A stretch of DNA of 6,993 bases from Eggerthellaceae bacterium (lineage in GTDB: Bacteria; Actinomycetota; Coriobacteriia; Coriobacteriales; Eggerthellaceae). The translations under genes were made by a program, and so were the position numbers. Location of the stretch: assembly GCA_003452695.1 (NCBI GenBank), contig DMNP01000135.1:237-7229 (forward strand). Reading direction: 5' to 3'. The notes below the pieces were generated by a model. That model made no database searches, had not been told where the DNA came from, and saw only the letters and a list, made by a program, of their open reading frames with translations. Positions 1 to 6,140 of this stretch are shown here, in pieces (position 1 is the stretch's first letter; the number at the start of each line of letters is the position of its first letter).

Positions 1-676
1 CCGCTGCTGCTCCCGCAGCTCCCGCGGCCCCTGCTGCTGCAGCCCCTGCCGCACCAGAAGCCTGCGCGGCGATTGCCTTTTCGGCCTCGAGCATCGAAAC
101 GGGCTTGCCGTCGGTCTTGCTGGTGTATTCCATATAGGCGATGCCGTCGGTAACGCGCACCGATGCGTCCTTCACGTCGTCTACCACCACCTGATGCAGC
201 ACGTAGGTGCTGCCATCGGACATGTCCAGACGAATGTCGGCCGTTGCGTTCAGCGCAACGGCGCCCGAAGAAGCCGCCGATGCGGACGAAGCGCTGGCCG
301 CAGGCGCATCGATTGCCGGGCAATTCAGCTGCACGGTCGTGCCGTTTTCGATGCTCTTGCCGCCTGCCAGCAGGCTTGCGGGATACTCGGTTGCCGTCGT
401 GGCCTTAACGGACAGCCCCGTTATGGCCTTGCCCGTCTTGTTTGCAAGTTCGAAAGTGGCCGCACCGGCCGTCTGCTGGCCCACCGATTCGACGCTCACA
501 GACGAAGAGGCTGCAGACGAGGATGCTGATTCAGACGATGCCGGCTGCTGCATGCTCGTGGACTCGGAAGAGGCGCTCGACGAAGACGCCGAACCCGAAG
601 AACATCCGGCAAGCGCCAGGGGAGCAATTGAAAGTGCGAGCACGGCTGCCATCGCGACTGTTTTAACGTGTGCCAT
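1..676 (-). CDS. Ser/Ala-rich lipoprotein, family not recognised (partial, C-terminus off window)
   Basis: Reading from ATG at 676 down to the left edge gives 225 codons with no stop, so the C-terminus is outside the window. Residues 1-24 are a lipoprotein signal peptide: Lys5, a hydrophobic stretch, and lipobox L22-A23-G24-C25, so the mature protein should be lipid-anchored through Cys25 on the outer face of the membrane. Residues 26-62 are a Ser/Ala spacer. Residues about 72-195 look like one or two beta-rich segments (for example TFELANKTGKAITGL and the stretch DGIAYMEYTS), interrupted by a Ser/Ala insert at 124-139. From about residue 203 it becomes an Ala/Gly tract. A purine-rich AGCAGGG lies 8 nt upstream of the ATG. 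It starts 40 bp after the stop of the ChW/ricin/transglutaminase-like gene with no terminator seen between, so the two may be cotranscribed. I do not recognise the family. A role as an extracytoplasmic binding or sensing lipoprotein is only a guess. Confidence 0.85.
   Translation of the reverse strand, partial: MAHVKTVAMAAVLALSIAPLALAGCSSGSASSSSASSESTSMQQPASSESASSSAASSSVSVESVGQQTAGAATFELANKTGKAITGLSVKATTATEYPASLLAGGKSIENGTTVQLNCPAIDAPAASASSASAASSGAVALNATADIRLDMSDGSTYVLHQVVVDDVKDASVRVTDGIAYMEYTSKTDGKPVSMLEAEKAIAAQASGAAGAAAAGAAGAAGAAA
2..55 (-). repeat. Ala/Gly codon repeat encoding a GAA-type tail of the lipoprotein
   Basis: The last 18 visible codons of the lipoprotein encode only Ala and Gly, in a loose Gly-Ala-Ala periodicity (residues 208-225). 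The DNA is built from GCAGGGG/GCGGGAG-like units with GCA, GCT and GCG codons mixed. The repeat runs off the left edge, so its full length is unknown. Such tracts can change length by slippage or recombination. Whether this one does cannot be judged from one sequence. Confidence 0.7.
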
Positions 677-716
677 CGTATAGACCCTGCTTTCGTTTCT
701 CGTTACGTTTTTTGCC

Positions 717-1151
717 CTACCACAGCGCATAGGTTACCGGCGAGCTTGAATAGGTGATCATGTACCAGTTGTAGCTGGGCAGGTCGCGATTCAGGTTCGG
801 GTCGCACACATACGTTGCGCCACCCCGGTAGATTTCGGTCCAGCCATGGGGCACCGTGCCGCCGCTCGCGCTCGGGCATCCGCCAGCGCGCATATTCGCC
901 TTCTCGCCGCAGGCACGCGCCAGCCAGCAGAACAACGCCGCATCCACATAGCAGTCGGCCTTGCTCTCGCGCGCAGCATGTATCGCATAGCTGTTCAGCA
1001 CGCTGTCGCTTACGATGCCCCGCTGCGTGCGGCCGTCCACCGCCTGCACATGGCGCAGCGTGCCCATCCAATTGAAGCAGCGGCGCAGGTCGTTGCCGTT
1101 TTGCTTGGCAATCTTCAGGACGTACTTGTCCAGTTCGGCATTGCCGGTGAA
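717..1151 (-). other. Transglutaminase-like catalytic domain region (C-terminal)
   Basis: This encodes about residues 781-924 of the protein. It opens with a helical-looking segment (DKYVLKIAKQNGNDLRRCFNW). The nucleophile motif follows with Cys847 at the start of a helix (DCYVDAALFCWLARACG), then the His strand (HGWTEIYRGGATYV, His882), then Asp897 in CDPNLN. The protein ends soon after an aromatic stretch (NWYMITY). The Cys-to-His and His-to-Asp spacings (35 and 15 residues) fit the bacterial secreted transglutaminase-like proteins with an HGW-x-E-I motif. Five further Cys lie near the active site (805, 855, 861, 872 and 896, the last directly before the catalytic Asp), so disulfides are conceivable. 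Confidence 0.85.
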
Positions 1152-3491
1152 GCTCCACGAGCCCGCTTCCAGCGTGAACTTCTGGGTGGCAGCGGCCTTG
1201 TAGGTGTAGCTTGCCATGTTCGCCGTCGCCACGCCGCCATGCGTGGCGGTAATGGCCTTGCCCGATGCACGGTTCACGAAATAGAGCTTTCCATCGCGTT
1301 CGATGCCCGGCTTCCACTGCTGCGCAACGCTCCCGTTCGTGGTCCATTGGCGGATGTTCGCGCCTTCGCTCTTGCTGCCGCCGGCCACGTCCAGCGACAT
1401 GCCCGTCATGACGTTTGCAATGGTGTACCAATTGCCGCCCTTACGCGTAAGCGTGAACACCTGGTTGCCACCGCCGTTCTTCCCGGCCACTGCAACGTTG
1501 GCACCGCTATCCCAGCTCGCATTCACCACATCGAGCACGCAGTCGTGCGCGGCGTTGTGGAAATAGAACGTGCCGTCGTTCAGCAGGTAGGTGGGAGTGA
1601 AGACGAAGGTGGCGCCCTTGTTGCCCGTGGCGGCAGCGCCGCGTTTCAGGCCGAGGACCATCTTGGTCTTCTTGTTGGTAAGCACCAGCCCCCCGTTGCG
1701 CGTAAGCTGCCATACTTGCCGCGCCGGCTTCTTCATCCACGATGCGAGCGCCGTGGACCCGGAATCGGTGAGGAAGCCGCCGTTCGAGACGGACTGGATG
1801 GTGATGCCGCCCCGCTCGTTGCGGACGTATACCTTTGCAGTCTGCTCCGCCTTGTTGAAATCGCGGGTCCTCATGGCAGACCCGCGCGCGAACAGTTCGC
1901 GGTTGGCGTTCGAGCCCAGGGTCATGACATAGGTGCCGTCGGCCACGCTGGCCTTGGCGCCCTTCTTCACCATCCTTACCTGCAGCGCCTCGATTTGCAG
2001 CGCCTTGCCCGTGGTACCGGCGACGCCGCCGTTATACACCCACGGCTGCCAGCCCTGGTTCTGCACGTGCGCGCGGTATTGCACGTCGTAGGCCTTCGAG
2101 ATTGCGCCGGTCAGCTTTATCCTCAGCGCCTCGAGGCGCAGCGCGTTGCTGGTCGTGCCGACCGTATCGCCGCTCTGCGACCATTTCGCATCCCAACCGA
2201 AGTTCTGCACATGTGCGCGGAACTTCAGGTTGCCATCATAGCTGCCCTGATTCAGGCTGAGTTTTATCTGCTCCAGGCGAATCGACTGGCCCGTCGTTCC
2301 GGCCATCTGCCCGTTTTCCAGACCGGGCCCCATCTTGCCGTTCTGAACGCGCCCGTTGTAGACGAGCCCCACGATGCCGGCAGCCTGGTCGTCGGCAATC
2401 TTCGCCTTCTTCTTCAGGTAGATTTCCAGGCCTTCCAGCCGCAGCCCCTTGCCCGTGGTGCCGGAAAGGGCGCCGTTGCTCTTCCATGCCTGCCATCCCT
2501 GGTCCTGCACATGGGAGCGGTACACGATGTTGTAGCGTTTCGACACGTCGCCGACAAGGGCTATGCGCAGCGCCTCTATCTGGTGGCCGTTTGCAGTGGT
2601 GCCCGCCATGGTGCCGTCCGAACGCAGCGTTTGCCAACCGAACCCGGCCATGTGCACCTGGTACTGGATAGACCCCGCAAGCGCGGAACCCAGCTTCATC
2701 CACAGCGCTTGAAGCTGCAGTCCCTTGCCAGACGTGCCTACGAAAGCGGTCTTGGAAGAGCCGACGCCCGCCTTGGCCCAAGCCTGCGTGCCGTCGTTCT
2801 GCACACGTCCGCGCACGAGCACCTGCGCCTTGCGCTTCGCCTGGGATTCCACGGTGCCGGCTGTCGTGTCCTTCTTGGATCGAGACCCCACCGACCTGGC
2901 ATCGGATGCGCCCTTCGCGGTCTGGGAGGCCTTGTTCGAAGCAGTGCCCCTGCCCTGCTTCGCGTCCTTCGGGGAAGCCTCGTTCGCAACCGCCTTCGCT
3001 TTGGCGTTGTCGGCAGAAATGCCCTGCGAAGCTTTGCCACCCGATTTCTGGCGCGAAGCGGAAGCGGAATCCTTTGCGGAAGCGGTGTCGGCCCGCTTCG
3101 TGGATCCAGATGCAACCGTGTTCGAAGCGGCCGTTCCTTCAGGAGCGCCGGACTGCGCCGGTTTCACCGTGCGAGAAGCCGTCTCGGCAACGGTTCCCCC
3201 GTCGTTCCCACGCGCTGGTTCCTGCTGCGCGCCTTGCACTGCGCCGGCGCTTCCCCCAGCGTCGTTCGCGCCACCCGTGGCAGCACTTCCTTGAACTGTT
3301 TGCTTCTCGGTTGCAGGCACCTTCCCCTTCGAAGCCGTCTGCACCTGAGTTGCCTTGGCGGCGTTGGTCTCGTCGCCAACCGCGACTTTGTCCTGCGCAC
3401 CGAACGCGACACCCGGCAGCATGCATGCTGCAGCAAGCATTGCAGCGACCACGAACGCCCGTACGGGCATTACGTCTACACGTTTGCTCAT
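717..3491 (-). CDS. Secreted ChW-repeat / ricin-type beta-trefoil / transglutaminase-like protein
   Basis: From ATG 3491 this is 924 residues. A GTG two codons upstream (3497) is also open, but it overlaps the Shine-Dalgarno GGAG, so I choose the ATG. Domains in order: signal peptide about 1-30 (basic N-terminus, hydrophobic core, ending near VAFGA); Ala/Ser/Thr/Lys/Gly-rich linker about 33-220; six ChW repeats about 223-508; two ricin-like trefoils about 516-636 and 637-776, the second with three clear subrepeats ending in QVF, QQW and QKF (QxW-type) motifs; and a transglutaminase-like domain about 781-924. In the last domain Cys847 (ADCYVDAALF), His882 (HGWTEIY) and Asp897 (CDPNLN) match the Cys-His-Asp order and spacing of transglutaminase/protease-fold enzymes. 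Expected activity is amide-bond cleavage or transfer at the cell surface, with glycan binding by the trefoils. There is no LPXTG sorting signal or C-terminal membrane segment. The upstream neighbour is a ChW-L,D-transpeptidase. Domain calls are confident; the substrate is unknown. Confidence 0.93.
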   Translation of the reverse strand: MSKRVDVMPVRAFVVAAMLAAACMLPGVAFGAQDKVAVGDETNAAKATQVQTASKGKVPATEKQTVQGSAATGGANDAGGSAGAVQGAQQEPARGNDGGTVAETASRTVKPAQSGAPEGTAASNTVASGSTKRADTASAKDSASASRQKSGGKASQGISADNAKAKAVANEASPKDAKQGRGTASNKASQTAKGASDARSVGSRSKKDTTAGTVESQAKRKAQVLVRGRVQNDGTQAWAKAGVGSSKTAFVGTSGKGLQLQALWMKLGSALAGSIQYQVHMAGFGWQTLRSDGTMAGTTANGHQIEALRIALVGDVSKRYNIVYRSHVQDQGWQAWKSNGALSGTTGKGLRLEGLEIYLKKKAKIADDQAAGIVGLVYNGRVQNGKMGPGLENGQMAGTTGQSIRLEQIKLSLNQGSYDGNLKFRAHVQNFGWDAKWSQSGDTVGTTSNALRLEALRIKLTGAISKAYDVQYRAHVQNQGWQPWVYNGGVAGTTGKALQIEALQVRMVKKGAKASVADGTYVMTLGSNANRELFARGSAMRTRDFNKAEQTAKVYVRNERGGITIQSVSNGGFLTDSGSTALASWMKKPARQVWQLTRNGGLVLTNKKTKMVLGLKRGAAATGNKGATFVFTPTYLLNDGTFYFHNAAHDCVLDVVNASWDSGANVAVAGKNGGGNQVFTLTRKGGNWYTIANVMTGMSLDVAGGSKSEGANIRQWTTNGSVAQQWKPGIERDGKLYFVNRASGKAITATHGGVATANMASYTYKAAATQKFTLEAGSWSFTGNAELDKYVLKIAKQNGNDLRRCFNWMGTLRHVQAVDGRTQRGIVSDSVLNSYAIHAARESKADCYVDAALFCWLARACGEKANMRAGGCPSASGGTVPHGWTEIYRGGATYVCDPNLNRDLPSYNWYMITYSSSPVTYALW
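1164..1946 (-). repeat. Two tandem ricin-type beta-trefoil regions
   Basis: About 260 residues fall into six subrepeats of 40-45 residues. The second trefoil is clear: three units each begin with a D/G-rich turn followed by an aromatic strand (DGTFYFHN, GNWYTIAN, DGKLYFVN) and end in a Q-x-F/W motif (QVFTL, QQWKP, QKFTL). The first trefoil is more divergent, with only one good Q-x-W (QVWQL). Ricin-type trefoils commonly bind carbohydrate. Here they would place the catalytic domain on a glycan, either host mucin or bacterial wall. That ligand is inference. Confidence 0.8.
1968..2825 (-). repeat. Six ChW repeats in the transglutaminase-like protein
   Basis: Units of about 45-50 residues follow the pattern Y-R-x-H-V-Q-x-x-G-W-x-x-W-x-x-x-G-x-x-A-G-T-T-G-x-x-x-R-x-E-A-L, which is the signature of ChW (clostridial hydrophobic, conserved W) repeats. 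Units 2, 3, 5 and 6 are good copies (for example HVQDQGWQAW and HVQNQGWQPW). Unit 1 is divergent (RVQNDGTQAW). Unit 4 has lost the GW core (RVQNGKMGPG) but keeps the AGTTG and RLEQIKL parts. The units are similar, not identical, in DNA, so they are old duplications. Confidence 0.85.
2832..3395 (-). repeat. Low-complexity Ala/Ser/Thr/Lys/Gly linker
   Basis: About 188 residues after the signal peptide consist almost only of Ala, Ser, Thr, Gly, Lys, Gln and Asp, with hardly any aromatic residues. There is no regular period. It resembles a disordered wall-spanning stalk or a glycosylation-prone region. No domain is recognisable. Confidence 0.7.
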
Positions 3492-3496
3492 ATACA

Positions 3497-3500
3497 CTCC
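3497..3500 (-). promoter_or_regulatory. Ribosome binding site deciding the ATG start at 3491
   Basis: GGAG sits 5 nt upstream of ATG 3491. The alternative in-frame GTG at 3497-3495 uses the last G of this motif and so could not be served by it. This makes ATG 3491 the better start and shortens the protein from 926 to 924 residues. Confidence 0.65.
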
Positions 3501-3518
3501 ATCTGGTCGAATAACCCG

Positions 3519-3545
3519 ATTATCTTAGCATCGCGCGAATGACAA
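3519..3545 (-). promoter_or_regulatory. Candidate promoter of the ChW/ricin/transglutaminase-like gene
   Basis: On the minus strand TTGTCA (3540-3545) and GATAAT (3519-3524) resemble -35 and -10 hexamers, with a short 15 bp spacer. The site is in one of the few AT-rich spots of the window, about 30 bp upstream of the start codon. The spacing is not ideal, so this is a weak prediction. Confidence 0.3.
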
Positions 3546-3688
3546 TGACAGCATGCTCACGACATGGTCACAGAACAACAATGGGACAGCGCGGGTGATT
3601 TCGTGAAACCCGATGGGAACATACCCTCACACATCTCCACCCAGGTAGCGCATCGCCTAGCTTGGGAAAACCAGAAGGCGCGTGTGTT

Positions 3689-3719
3689 GTGTGTCAAGGG
3701 GACGTTTCTCTTGACACAC
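3689..3719 (-). terminator. Perfect inverted repeat after the L,D-transpeptidase gene, possible terminator stem without U-tract
   Basis: Arms GTGTGTCAAG (3689-3698) and CTTGACACAC (3710-3719) are perfectly complementary over 10 bp, with an 11-nt loop, starting 16 bp after the stop codon. This is the usual place for a terminator. However, neither strand shows a run of T after the stem, so it may be an RNA-stabilising hairpin, a Rho-related site or a protein-binding operator instead. Confidence 0.45.
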
Positions 3720-3734
3720 GAGCCCTTGATACAG

Positions 3735-5396
3735 CTAGTTTGGGAAGATGAGCAGGCGCGCGCCCGAGGTGACGGTGCGGACGATTGTCACCATGTTCGG
3801 CTCGGACACCGCGATGCAGCCGGCGGTGTAGGGTGCGCCACCCGTGCAGTGGAAGAAGAAGGCCGAACCGGCGCCCAACCGGACGGGATTCTGGTTGTAG
3901 TCGAAGAAGAGGCCGTATTTGTAATGTGGCCAATAGTCGATGAGATGCTCGCCCGTGCAGGCATGCGGGTGGTCGTTCACGCTGATCAGCTGGTTGTACC
4001 ATTGCGGATCCGAACACCAGTACAGGTCGTCGGTAACGTGCACGTAAGGCAGCTTGGCGCCCGGGTTCGGACTGATGCCGAAAGCCCCCGTTATGCCGAA
4101 ATCGCCCTCGGGCGTGCGCGCAACCCATTCGCGCGCCTGGCCGATGCCGAGCCTTCCGACGTATCCGGAACACGCAAGCACGGTCTTCCATGCCGTGCCC
4201 GCCCGCTGACGCAAGTACACCTGGGCGTTCGAGCCGCCGGTATAGCGCACTTCGAGCAGCTGGTTCACGCTGGTGTTCGTACGGTACTGCGCCTCGAGCA
4301 GGGGCCATCTGCCCGCAGCATAGGGAACGGCCGTGGAGCCCGGGGCCTTCGCGGTCTTCTTCAGCACCTTCACCTGAACGGACTCCATGCGCAACCCCGC
4401 GCCCGACGTGCCGGCCTTCTGCCCGTCCTTGGCCCAGTCCAGCCAGCCGATGTTTTCCACGTGCACGCGGTAGTAGATGGAATAGCGCTTGGCGATGGCG
4501 CCGGTCAGCTTCATCTGCACGGCTTCCATGCGCAGGCCTTGCCCCATGGTGCCCGCCATTCCGCCGTCCTTCTTCCAGCGCTGCCAGCCGATGTCCTGCA
4601 CGTGGGCGCGGTATATCACGCCACCCCTGAACTTGCCCGTGCTGACGAGCACGTTCAGCGCCTCGATGCGCAACGCGCGGCCCTCGGTGCCTGCGGTCTG
4701 GCCGTCCGCCACCCATTGCTGCCACCCGTCGGTTTCGACATGGGCGTCGTAGCGCACGCTGACCGCTTTCGCGCTCCTGCCCGCCGCACGGGCCGTCTTG
4801 GGCGAAAGGACGACCTGCACTCCCTGGATGGCCGCCTTGCCGTTTTCGGCGCCGGCGATTCCGCGGCCCTTCGCCCAGCTAGTCCAGCCCACGCCCTTCA
4901 GATACACGCGGTAGAACACGTCGTAGTGCGTCTTCACCTCGCCTGCAAGCCATGCCTTCAATGCGACGACGCTCTTTTTCCGGTCGACGTGGCCAGCGAC
5001 GTTTCCGTTCTTCGCGGCCTTCGTCCACCCCTCGTTCTCAATGCACAGGCGATACTTAATATCCCCTGTTAGAGCGGTGCCGCCGAGCTGCATGTTCAGG
5101 GCCTGCAGCTTCAGGTTCCCACCTTCCTTGCCCGACGTTGCCCCCGCGGCAACGGGCTCCTGCCATCTCTTCCCCTGCATCTTCGCGGCAACCGAAACCG
5201 TCGCGCCCGAAACCTTCTGCGCTGCCTGCGATTCCAGCGACGCGCCCCCTAGGCTGCCAACCGCCAGCGGCGAATCGGCAAACGCGGATCCCGCGCCCAT
5301 CGAAAGGGAAAGCAGGAGCGCCAGCACGGCAGCGGCGGCGATGGCGAGGCATTTCGTTGTTTTCGCAGTTTTGTCGAATGCAAGGTGCAGCATCAT
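3735..5396 (-). CDS. Secreted ChW-repeat L,D-transpeptidase (YkuD/COG3786-like)
   Basis: This gives 553 residues from ATG 5396. A second ATG at 5393 is also possible: GGAG is 5 nt before it, whereas GAGGA is 7 nt before the first. Residues 1-40 are a signal peptide (Lys9/12/15, then an Ala/Leu core) with an AFA|DS cleavage site. Residues about 65-345 hold six ChW-type repeats, the first poor and those near 213, 258 and 305 good. Residues about 360-553 form the catalytic domain: tTPeGdFGI (about 428-435), aFGI, dlYWCSDPqWYNqLI (457-471), EHLIDY (483-488), FFFHC (His516) and TAGCIAV (nucleophile Cys527). This order of motifs is typical of the secreted L,D-transpeptidases of COG3786. L,D-transpeptidases form 3-3 cross-links in peptidoglycan or attach proteins to it, outside the membrane. 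The ChW repeats probably mediate surface or protein contacts. It has its own leader between two hairpins and is likely a single transcription unit. Confidence 0.93.
   Translation of the reverse strand: MMLHLAFDKTAKTTKCLAIAAAAVLALLLSLSMGAGSAFADSPLAVGSLGGASLESQAAQKVSGATVSVAAKMQGKRWQEPVAAGATSGKEGGNLKLQALNMQLGGTALTGDIKYRLCIENEGWTKAAKNGNVAGHVDRKKSVVALKAWLAGEVKTHYDVFYRVYLKGVGWTSWAKGRGIAGAENGKAAIQGVQVVLSPKTARAAGRSAKAVSVRYDAHVETDGWQQWVADGQTAGTEGRALRIEALNVLVSTGKFRGGVIYRAHVQDIGWQRWKKDGGMAGTMGQGLRMEAVQMKLTGAIAKRYSIYYRVHVENIGWLDWAKDGQKAGTSGAGLRMESVQVKVLKKTAKAPGSTAVPYAAGRWPLLEAQYRTNTSVNQLLEVRYTGGSNAQVYLRQRAGTAWKTVLACSGYVGRLGIGQAREWVARTPEGDFGITGAFGISPNPGAKLPYVHVTDDLYWCSDPQWYNQLISVNDHPHACTGEHLIDYWPHYKYGLFFDYNQNPVRLGAGSAFFFHCTGGAPYTAGCIAVSEPNMVTIVRTVTSGARLLIFPN
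4362..5204 (-). repeat. Six ChW repeats in the L,D-transpeptidase protein
   Basis: Repeats of about 46 residues show the core H-V-x-x-x-G-W-x-x-W-x-x-x-G-x-x-A-G-T, for example HVETDGWQQW, HVQDIGWQRW and HVENIGWLDW. The first three units are more divergent, lacking the H-V pair or the second W. The last two units are the closest relatives of repeats 5 and 6 in the neighbouring transglutaminase-like protein, sharing for example the linker GAI(A/S)K-x-Y. Confidence 0.8.
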
Positions 5397-5431
5397 GACT
5401 CCGTCCTCGGACCGTATGAAAAACGTATAGC

Positions 5432-5440
5432 ATAATAGCA
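5432..5440 (-). promoter_or_regulatory. Candidate extended -10 element for the L,D-transpeptidase gene
   Basis: TGCTATTAT on the minus strand matches the extended -10 form TGnTATAAT with one mismatch. It lies in a small AT-rich island about 35 bp upstream of the start codon. No -35 hexamer of good quality lies 17 bp further up. The position between the upstream terminator and the gene supports the call, but it remains a prediction. Confidence 0.4.
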
Positions 5441-5527
5441 GAAAAGGTCTTCCGCGCAGGGCCGTGCCGTGCGCACCGACGATGTGCCCCCTCGCCCGCC
5501 GCTTTCCGGAGGCGGCGCATCGCCTTG

Positions 5528-5578
5528 AAAACAGGAAGCCCCCATTCCCGACCCGTTCAAGAGGTCGGGAGTGGGGGC
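5528..5578 (-). terminator. Intrinsic terminator of the 2-oxoacid oxidoreductase operon
   Basis: Arms 5538-5553 and 5563-5578 form a 16 bp GC-rich stem with a 9-nt loop. On the minus strand it has a single C/A mismatch and is followed by TTCCTGTTTT. It lies 28 bp past the stop of the gamma-subunit gene. On the plus strand the stem pairs fully (one G-T wobble) and is followed by GTTTGTTG, so it might also stop antisense transcription. Confidence 0.8.
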
Positions 5579-5606
5579 GTTTGTTGCTGCGCGAGCGCGA
5601 AGGCGG

Positions 5607-6140
5607 CTACGCTTGCATGCCGAGCTTCAGCGCCTGCAGGTTCTTATCGATGAGCGCGGCCTTGCGCGGCGGGACCGATTTGCGGATGGCCGCCTCGATG
5701 GTCTGCTCGCTGCAGAAGGGGCGCTCGGAAAGCAGCTTGCCCACGAGCACGATGTTGGCCAGGCCCTTCAAGCCGGCCTCTTCGGCCATGTTGGTGGCCT
5801 CCAGCGCACAGACCCGCACGTCGCTGCGTTCGGGCAGGCGCGTGACGAGCGACGTGTCCACCAGCATGATGCCATCGGGCGTGACCGTGTCCTCGAATTT
5901 CAGCAAGGATGGCTGGTTCATGGCTATGAGCACGTTGGGGTCGAGCACGAGCGGGCTGCCGATGGGATCGTCGGACAGCGTGACCGAGCAGTTGGCGGTT
6001 CCGCCGCGCATTTCGGGGCCGTAGCTGGGAAGCCACGAAAGCTCGCGCCCTTCGAGCAGTCCCGCGTAGGCTATGACCTTGCCCGCGAAGAGCAATCCCT
6101 GGCCGCCGAATCCCGCCAGGACGATTCGCATCTCCTGCAT
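5607..6140 (-). CDS. 2-oxoacid:ferredoxin oxidoreductase, gamma (POR-domain) subunit
   Basis: A complete 177-residue protein, the usual length for a stand-alone gamma subunit (PF01558, POR). The N-terminus has the family's glycine-rich motif, AGFGGQGLLFAGK (residues 9-21), and SYGPEMRGGTANC (about 39-51). These are followed by the typical stretch on not mixing products (GSPLVLDPNVLIAMNQPSL). The enzyme is cytoplasmic and oxidatively decarboxylates a 2-oxoacid with coenzyme A to acyl-CoA and CO2, passing electrons to ferredoxin. The gamma subunit helps position CoA and the catalytic core. Its ATG overlaps the beta-subunit stop codon by one base (TAATG), with AAGGAGG 9 nt upstream, so translation is probably coupled. 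Substrate (2-oxoisovalerate, 2-oxoglutarate or another) cannot be settled from this subunit. The four-gene Vor/Kor type is likelier than fused pyruvate oxidoreductase. Confidence 0.95.
   Translation of the reverse strand: MQEMRIVLAGFGGQGLLFAGKVIAYAGLLEGRELSWLPSYGPEMRGGTANCSVTLSDDPIGSPLVLDPNVLIAMNQPSLLKFEDTVTPDGIMLVDTSLVTRLPERSDVRVCALEATNMAEEAGLKGLANIVLVGKLLSERPFCSEQTIEAAIRKSVPPRKAALIDKNLQALKLGMQA

Larger units (their letters stand above)
3492..3734. other. Intergenic region between the two ChW genes
   Basis: About 240 bp without a convincing gene. It holds the Shine-Dalgarno and candidate promoter of the downstream gene, a perfect inverted repeat (3689-3719), and a weaker 5 bp-armed hairpin around 3591-3611 (CGGGT/ACCCG). 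The plus-strand frame beginning at 3564 runs on antisense through the L,D-transpeptidase gene and is not a gene. A 25-codon minus-strand frame here lacks a properly spaced ribosome binding site. Confidence 0.6.
5397..5606. other. Intergenic region between the oxidoreductase operon and the L,D-transpeptidase gene
   Basis: About 210 bp with no convincing gene. It holds the strong terminator (5538-5578), a small GC hairpin with 6 bp arms and a 9-nt loop (5497-5517, no T-run), the candidate extended -10 (5432-5440) and a purine-rich ribosome binding region (5399-5408, containing GAGGA and GGAG). Frames that cross it are out-of-frame extensions of neighbouring coding DNA. Confidence 0.55.

Noticed and set aside
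207..683. A 158-codon plus-strand frame rich in Ala, Asp and Glu
   Set aside because: It is antisense to the lipoprotein gene, whose lipobox and ribosome binding site are clear. The acidic composition comes from Ser/Ala codons read in reverse.
846..3542. An 898-codon open frame on the plus strand, antisense to the ChW/ricin/transglutaminase-like gene
   Set aside because: It lies opposite a gene with clear signal peptide, repeat, trefoil and catalytic motifs. Its translation is rich in Arg, His, Leu and Ala with no recognisable domain, as expected for the antisense of GC-rich coding DNA lacking the codons that would give stops.
3552..3635. A 25-codon minus-strand reading frame between the two ChW genes
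   Set aside because: The purine-rich motif directly abuts the ATG with no spacing, and the peptide has no recognisable feature.
3564..5072. A 502-codon open frame on the plus strand, antisense to the L,D-transpeptidase gene
   Set aside because: The translation is Arg/His/Val/Leu-rich shadow sequence. The periodic look (repeated HVHAVVDG-like pieces) is the mirror of the ChW repeats on the other strand.
5497..5517. A small GC hairpin (CGCCGC/GCGGCG) as a second terminator or regulatory element
   Set aside because: It has only 6 bp arms, no T-run on either strand, and such stems are expected by chance in GC-rich DNA.
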